Shown: positions 60,438 through 64,000 of the stretch, in pieces
Layout of the letters: every line of letters starts with the position of its first letter
Numbering within the stretch: position 1 is the first letter of the stretch
Origin: Nocardia stercoris
Lineage (GTDB): Bacteria; Actinomycetota; Actinomycetes; Mycobacteriales; Mycobacteriaceae
Reading direction: 5' to 3'
Assembly (NCBI RefSeq): GCF_003696265.1
Contig: NZ_RFFH01000015.1
Span: 97,657 to 161,656 of the forward strand
Length of the DNA: 64,000 bases
Made by a program: the position numbers and the translations under genes
Notes under the pieces: model-generated
Database searches by the model: none
Seen by the model: the letters and a program-made list of their open reading frames with translations, nothing else
What the model was told of the DNA's origin: nothing

Positions 60438-61097
60438 TTGAGTACCCATGTTCTCCGCTGCAACGGCGCACCCGTGCCGATCGCCCTGGCGGCGTTGCCG
60501 ACCAGCCAGGTTGCGGCCATTCCCGAACCTACCGAACTCGACGAGCTGCTGCCGGTACTCGCGGCCGACAGTCTGCCGCGCCTGATCGTCCTCGGTGAGG
60601 ACGCGGCCCTGGCCGCGGTGCTCACGCACCTGTTGCGGACCGAGCGGCTGCACATCGAGATCGGCTACGTCCCGATCGACCGCACCTACGCCTCGCGCGC
60701 CTACCAGACCGGGACCGGTTCGGCGGCGGCCAAGCGCGCGCTGGAGGGAAAACCTCAGGCGGTCCCCCTGATTCGCGACGAGACCGCCACCGTGCTGGTC
60801 GGCCGGGCCAGCGTCACCGGGCCCGACGGCGGCAAGCTGGAGGGCGAGGCCTACGTCGACGAGCTCCGGTTGTTCACCGGCCGGGTCGGTGGCCTGCAGG
60901 TGTCACCGACGCTGGAGGGTTCGGGTGTCCGCGCGGCGGTGCAGCGCGGACTTCGCAAGCGCCGCTGGGTGACCGGCCGCGCGATGCAATTGGGCTCGCC
61001 GGGCGCGGCCGTGGTCCGCGACGGCATCAGTGCACCACATACGGTGCGCCGCTTGAGTTTCTACAGTCACCACGAACCGTGGATGCTGGTGCGATGA
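60438..61097 (+). CDS. Rv0358-like conserved protein
   Basis: 219 residues from TTG 60438, close to the length I recall for Rv0358. AGGAGG lies 11 bases upstream. Features: LPRLIVLGEDAALAAVLTHLL, a diacylglycerol-kinase-like or nucleotide-fold impression, and a basic RGLRKRRWVTGRAMQLG. No enzyme motif is certain. GTG 60357 is an in-frame alternative adding 27 Arg-rich residues. Its stop overlaps the next ATG as ATGA, so it is coupled with the site-2 protease. Confidence 0.75.
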   Translation: MSTHVLRCNGAPVPIALAALPTSQVAAIPEPTELDELLPVLAADSLPRLIVLGEDAALAAVLTHLLRTERLHIEIGYVPIDRTYASRAYQTGTGSAAAKRALEGKPQAVPLIRDETATVLVGRASVTGPDGGKLEGEAYVDELRLFTGRVGGLQVSPTLEGSGVRAAVQRGLRKRRWVTGRAMQLGSPGAAVVRDGISAPHTVRRLSFYSHHEPWMLVR

Positions 61098-61903
61098 GTT
61101 ATCGGTTCACCCGCAGTCACACCGCGGGCGCTATCCATCCGAGTCCCGTTTTCCTGTTGATCGTGGCGATCGCCGTCGGCGGTGGTGTGCTCGCGTGGGT
61201 CTCGGACGTGTGGTCGGCGCCGGCCCGGGTCGGGGTGTTCGTGCTGGTGGTGGCGGGCTGGATCGTCAGTGTCTGCCTGCACGAGTTCGGGCACGCCTAC
61301 ACGGCGTGGCGGGCCGGCGACCGGGAGATCGAGGCGCGCGGCTATCTCACGTTGAACCCGCTGAAGTACAGCCATCCGGTGCTGTCGATCGGGTTGCCGA
61401 TCCTGTTCATCGCGATGGGCGGTTTCGCGCTGCCCGGCGGCGCGGTGTACATCCGCCCGGAGGGCTTCTCGGCCAAGACCCGCCGGATCATCAGTGGTGC
61501 CGGGCCGGCGGTGAACGCGGTCTGCGCGGTGGTGCTGCTGGCGACGGTCCGGTTCGGCGCACCCGAGCAGCTGCACCGGGCGGGCGGCCACGCGGCCTTC
61601 TGGTTCGGTCTGACCTTCCTCGGCTTCCTACAGGTCACCGCAACGGTTTTGAACCTGATCCCGATCCCGGGCACCGACGGCTACGGCATCCTCGAACCGT
61701 CGCTGAGCTACCAGACCCGGCGCTCGTTGGACCAGGTGAAGCCGTACGGTTTTCTGTTGCTGTTCGCGATCCTGATCGGGGTGCCGCCGCTGCGGGACGC
61801 GTTCTATTCGCTGGTGTACCGGCTGTTCGATCTGTCGGGCCTGAACCCGAACTGGATCGCCTACGGCTTCGACCACGTCGCCTTCTGGCAGCCGCTCTAC
61901 TGA
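61094..61903 (+). CDS. Site-2 protease-family membrane metalloprotease
   Basis: 269 residues, Rv0359 position. HEFGH (His 63, Glu 64, His 67) lies in the second membrane segment, and NLIPIPGTDGYGI supplies the third metal ligand in a later one. About five to six hydrophobic segments are present. Short M50 proteases of this kind lack a PDZ domain, and the substrate is unknown. Translation is coupled to the preceding gene. Confidence 0.9.
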   Translation: MSYRFTRSHTAGAIHPSPVFLLIVAIAVGGGVLAWVSDVWSAPARVGVFVLVVAGWIVSVCLHEFGHAYTAWRAGDREIEARGYLTLNPLKYSHPVLSIGLPILFIAMGGFALPGGAVYIRPEGFSAKTRRIISGAGPAVNAVCAVVLLATVRFGAPEQLHRAGGHAAFWFGLTFLGFLQVTATVLNLIPIPGTDGYGILEPSLSYQTRRSLDQVKPYGFLLLFAILIGVPPLRDAFYSLVYRLFDLSGLNPNWIAYGFDHVAFWQPLY

Positions 61904-61976
61904 GCCGCGCCTACCGCGACCGAGGTGGGCGGGCTACGTGGTTACGCTGCGCTGCCGCCTCCGCCCGCTGACCACC

Positions 61977-63125
61977 TCAGTCGGCCGGCTGCACGTACGG
62001 GTGCGGCACGGTCGGCGGCAGCATCGCCAGCGCGGACAGCCGTTTCATGCCGCACACCTGCATGAGATCGACCAGTACCGACCTGATCTGGGCGAGCACG
62101 ACGTGCGCGGACAGTCCGCCGCCCTCCACGAGTTCCTTGCGCGCGCCCTTGGCGACCCGCCGCAGTTCCCGGGTCGCGGCGGCGGCATCGGGTTGTTCGC
62201 CCGGCTCGGCCACGATGAACCGGCGCACCACGTCGACCGCGGCCGCCAGCTGCTCGATCTCGGCCACGATGCCGGGGTTCAGGATCTCGTCGTCGCGGAC
62301 CAGCGACAGTGCGCGGCGCAACAGGACTCGCACGTTGCGGACCGCGTTGTCGAGCGGTTCGGCGGCCGCCCGGATGGTTTCCAGCTGCGAACGAGAATGC
62401 CAGTACACCGGCGAGATCTGGCTCACCTCGCGGCCGCCCGCGAGCGCGCTGCGCAGCGAGTCCAGTTGCGATTGGGTGGCGCGGGCCGCGGTCAGCGCGG
62501 ACTTGACCAGATCGGCGTCCTGTTCGTGCAGGCCGTCGGCGCAGTCGGTCAGCGCGCGGCTCACCACGGCCAGGATGTCTGCGGCCTGTTCCCGGCTGCG
62601 CCGCAACGGATTCTGCGGCAGCACCGCCACCACGGCGATCCCGACCAGGCCACCGACGAGCGCGTCGATCATCCGCAGCCCGGACCCGCCGACCGACGGG
62701 GTCAGCAGGGTCGCGACCAGTACCGCCGAACTCGCCGCCTGCATCGGGATGATCGCGCCGCGATCCAGGAACACCGCGATCGCCATCGCGGCACCCACCA
62801 CCAGCGCGATCTGGGCGGGCCCGGTGCCCACCCAGCTGATGAACACCTCACCGATCCCGATGCCCACCGCGACACCGACCACCAGTTCCACCGAGCGGCG
62901 CAACCGCGCACCCAGCGAGACCCCGATCGAGATCACCGCGGCGGTCGGAGCGAAGAACGGGCGCTGATGCCCGAGCAGGTCGTGGGCGACGAACCAGGCC
63001 AGTCCGGCGGCCAGCGCGCACTGCAGGATCGGCAGCGCCGATCCGCGCAGCCGCAACCAGCCGCCGCGCAGCCGCTCGCTACCGCGGTCGCGGACGGTGT
63101 CGGTCAGCAGCTGCCCGTTGAACAC
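61977..63125 (-). CDS. FUSC-type aromatic acid exporter-like membrane protein
   Basis: 382 residues. Six hydrophobic segments in the N-terminal half (ILQCALAAGLAWFVAHDLLG, FFAPTAAVISIGVSLGARLR as family-typical pair) are followed by a long cytoplasmic helical domain (coiled-coil-like, ARATQSQLDSLRSALAGG). This is the FUSC/ArAE layout. GTG 63125 lies 11 bp after the DUF3151-type stop, so both form one transcript. Confidence 0.85.
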   Translation of the reverse strand: MFNGQLLTDTVRDRGSERLRGGWLRLRGSALPILQCALAAGLAWFVAHDLLGHQRPFFAPTAAVISIGVSLGARLRRSVELVVGVAVGIGIGEVFISWVGTGPAQIALVVGAAMAIAVFLDRGAIIPMQAASSAVLVATLLTPSVGGSGLRMIDALVGGLVGIAVVAVLPQNPLRRSREQAADILAVVSRALTDCADGLHEQDADLVKSALTAARATQSQLDSLRSALAGGREVSQISPVYWHSRSQLETIRAAAEPLDNAVRNVRVLLRRALSLVRDDEILNPGIVAEIEQLAAAVDVVRRFIVAEPGEQPDAAAATRELRRVAKGARKELVEGGGLSAHVVLAQIRSVLVDLMQVCGMKRLSALAMLPPTVPHPYVQPAD

Positions 63126-63136
63126 CTGCCGACGGC

Positions 63137-63607
63137 TCAGTCCAGGCCGAGCTGGGCCGCGGCCTGCGGGTCGCAGTCCTCGAGCAGGTCCAGGCAGCGG
63201 GCGTATTCGCCGGACTCGCCGATCGCCCGGGCAGCCCGGGCGAGGGCGCCGACGGCCCGCAGGAAGCCGCGGTTGGGTTCGTGGCTCCACGGCACCGGGC
63301 CGAAGCCCTTCCAGCCGTTGCGGCGCAGCAGATCCAGGCCACGGTGGTAGCCGGTGCGCGCAAACGCGTAGGCGGCGATCACATCCGGTGTGATAGTGCC
63401 CTCTTCCGAGTTGCCGTCCAGGCGGGCGCCGCCGGCGACGGCCCGGTCGAGTGCGGCCTCGGCGAGCGCGGCCCAGGCGATCGATGCGGTCGGAAAAGCG
63501 GCCGCGACCTGGACCGGGTCCTGTCCTTCCTCGATCGCCGATTCGGCGTCGATGTTCTCAGGGAGCAGTACCGGCTGGGGTCCGAGCAGATCGCCGAAGG
63601 AGGTCAT
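63137..63607 (-). CDS. DUF3151-type protein (Rv0360c-like)
   Basis: 156 residues: FGDLLGPQPVLLPENI, then ALAEAALDRAV, AYAFARTGYHRGLDLLRRNGWKG and GPVPWSHEPNRGFLRA. A conserved actinobacterial family of unknown function in the same place as Rv0360c. ATG 63607, or ATG 63616 three codons earlier. No membrane or catalytic motif is visible. Confidence 0.88.
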   Translation of the reverse strand: MTSFGDLLGPQPVLLPENIDAESAIEEGQDPVQVAAAFPTASIAWAALAEAALDRAVAGGARLDGNSEEGTITPDVIAAYAFARTGYHRGLDLLRRNGWKGFGPVPWSHEPNRGFLRAVGALARAARAIGESGEYARCLDLLEDCDPQAAAQLGLD

Positions 63608-63689
63608 GGGCTTCATTGTGCACGGGCGGTCCGAATGCTCGTTAGGCTGACCATCTAGTTTCGTTGTTCCCGCTGAGCGAGGGGTAAGC

Positions 63690-64000
63690 GTGTCCGATCC
63701 GACAGACGACCCGAAGCCGGATTCCGCTGCGGCACCGGCCGACGGTGCCGTGCCGACATCCGGCCCGGACGGTACGTCTCGGTCCGGTGGTCCGGCGGCA
63801 CCGGAGGACCCGGCCGCGGGTCGCACAATGCGGATCAGCCGCGACGACCTGCCCGGTCGCGCGGCCCGCGAGGCCGACGCGCGGGCCGCCGCCGACCGTA
63901 CTCAGGTCGTGCGTCCGCCGAATCCGCCGGTCCCGCCGCGCGCGGCGACCCCGCCGGTGCCGCCCGGTCAGCGCCCGCCGGCACCCGGTGGCCCGCGTCC
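63690..64000 (+). CDS. Proline-rich protein, partial (Rv0361-like position)
   Basis: GTG 63690 has AGGGG five bases upstream. 103 codons are visible before the window edge: an acidic/Pro-rich disordered start, a TMRISRDDLPGRAAREADAR stretch, then Pro-rich PPNPPVPPRAATPPVPPGQ. The gene order predicts a single-pass membrane protein with an outer domain beyond the edge. No domain is visible here. Confidence 0.75.
   Translation, partial: MSDPTDDPKPDSAAAPADGAVPTSGPDGTSRSGGPAAPEDPAAGRTMRISRDDLPGRAAREADARAAADRTQVVRPPNPPVPPRAATPPVPPGQRPPAPGGPR

Overview
The window is high-GC actinobacterial DNA with GTG and TTG starts, many 4-bp gene overlaps and mycobacterial-type gene order. The first 30 kb follows the order known from Mycobacterium tuberculosis Rv3657c to Rv3683: tad/ssd, HAD phosphatase, small RNA, dpp, acs, marP, nth, crp, bagA/bagB, whiB4, ponA2. 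The last 6 kb matches Rv0357c to Rv0361, starting with purA. F420-dependent Fgd, WhiB4, MarP and Crp together point to a mycolic-acid actinomycete, most likely Nocardia or a close relative. This placement rests on remembered gene order and protein resemblance, not on a database search.

Layout. 1-4570 (minus): a Tad pilus/secretion operon, ssd-tadA-tadB-tadC, followed by a repeat-rich protein cut by the window edge. The 5' end of tadC is tandemly repeated, giving two small coupled leader ORFs. 4571-6981: two hairpins and DnaA-box-like sites, an HAD phosphatase, and a probable Ms1-type (6S-like) RNA. 7007-12379: a dipeptide ABC transporter. 12602-20008: acetyl-CoA synthetase, small membrane proteins, an alpha/beta hydrolase without a recognisable nucleophile, and the coupled nth-thioredoxin-NUDIX-marP operon. 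20286-30936: Crp, metallo-hydrolase, RidA-like protein, the Get3-like ATPase pair, WhiB4, PonA2, YqeY, metallophosphoesterase and a Q/Y-repeat membrane protein.

A tRNA-Pro(CGG) at 30992 marks the end of the conserved block. 31066-34036 is a looser accessory stretch with a truncated membrane protein and small or hypothetical proteins. 34258-35510 is a cobalamin riboswitch driving a cobalt/nickel permease. 35603-40379 holds an aldehyde dehydrogenase, a crotonase, a glutathione peroxidase and a GMC alcohol oxidoreductase. Two TAGAAC-NN-GTTCTW palindromes resembling KstR sites lie in its promoters. 40477-48678 has a ClC channel, a serine hydrolase, a TetR/SnoaL pair, a quinone oxidoreductase, Fgd and an NagD-type phosphatase. 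48735-50532 is a SAM-IV riboswitch-rhodanese-metZ methionine unit. 51296-58715 holds FprA, an amidohydrolase, a CoA racemase/transferase, Ogt and a MocR regulator with ACTGGAC repeats. 58831 to the end is purA, the Rv0358/Rv0359-like pair, a FUSC membrane protein, a DUF3151-type protein and an edge-cut proline-rich protein.

A signal running through the whole window is a TAnnnT hexamer exactly 6-7 bases before an ATG or GTG at thirteen genes on both strands. This is the layout of leaderless mRNAs, and it was used here to choose several starts.
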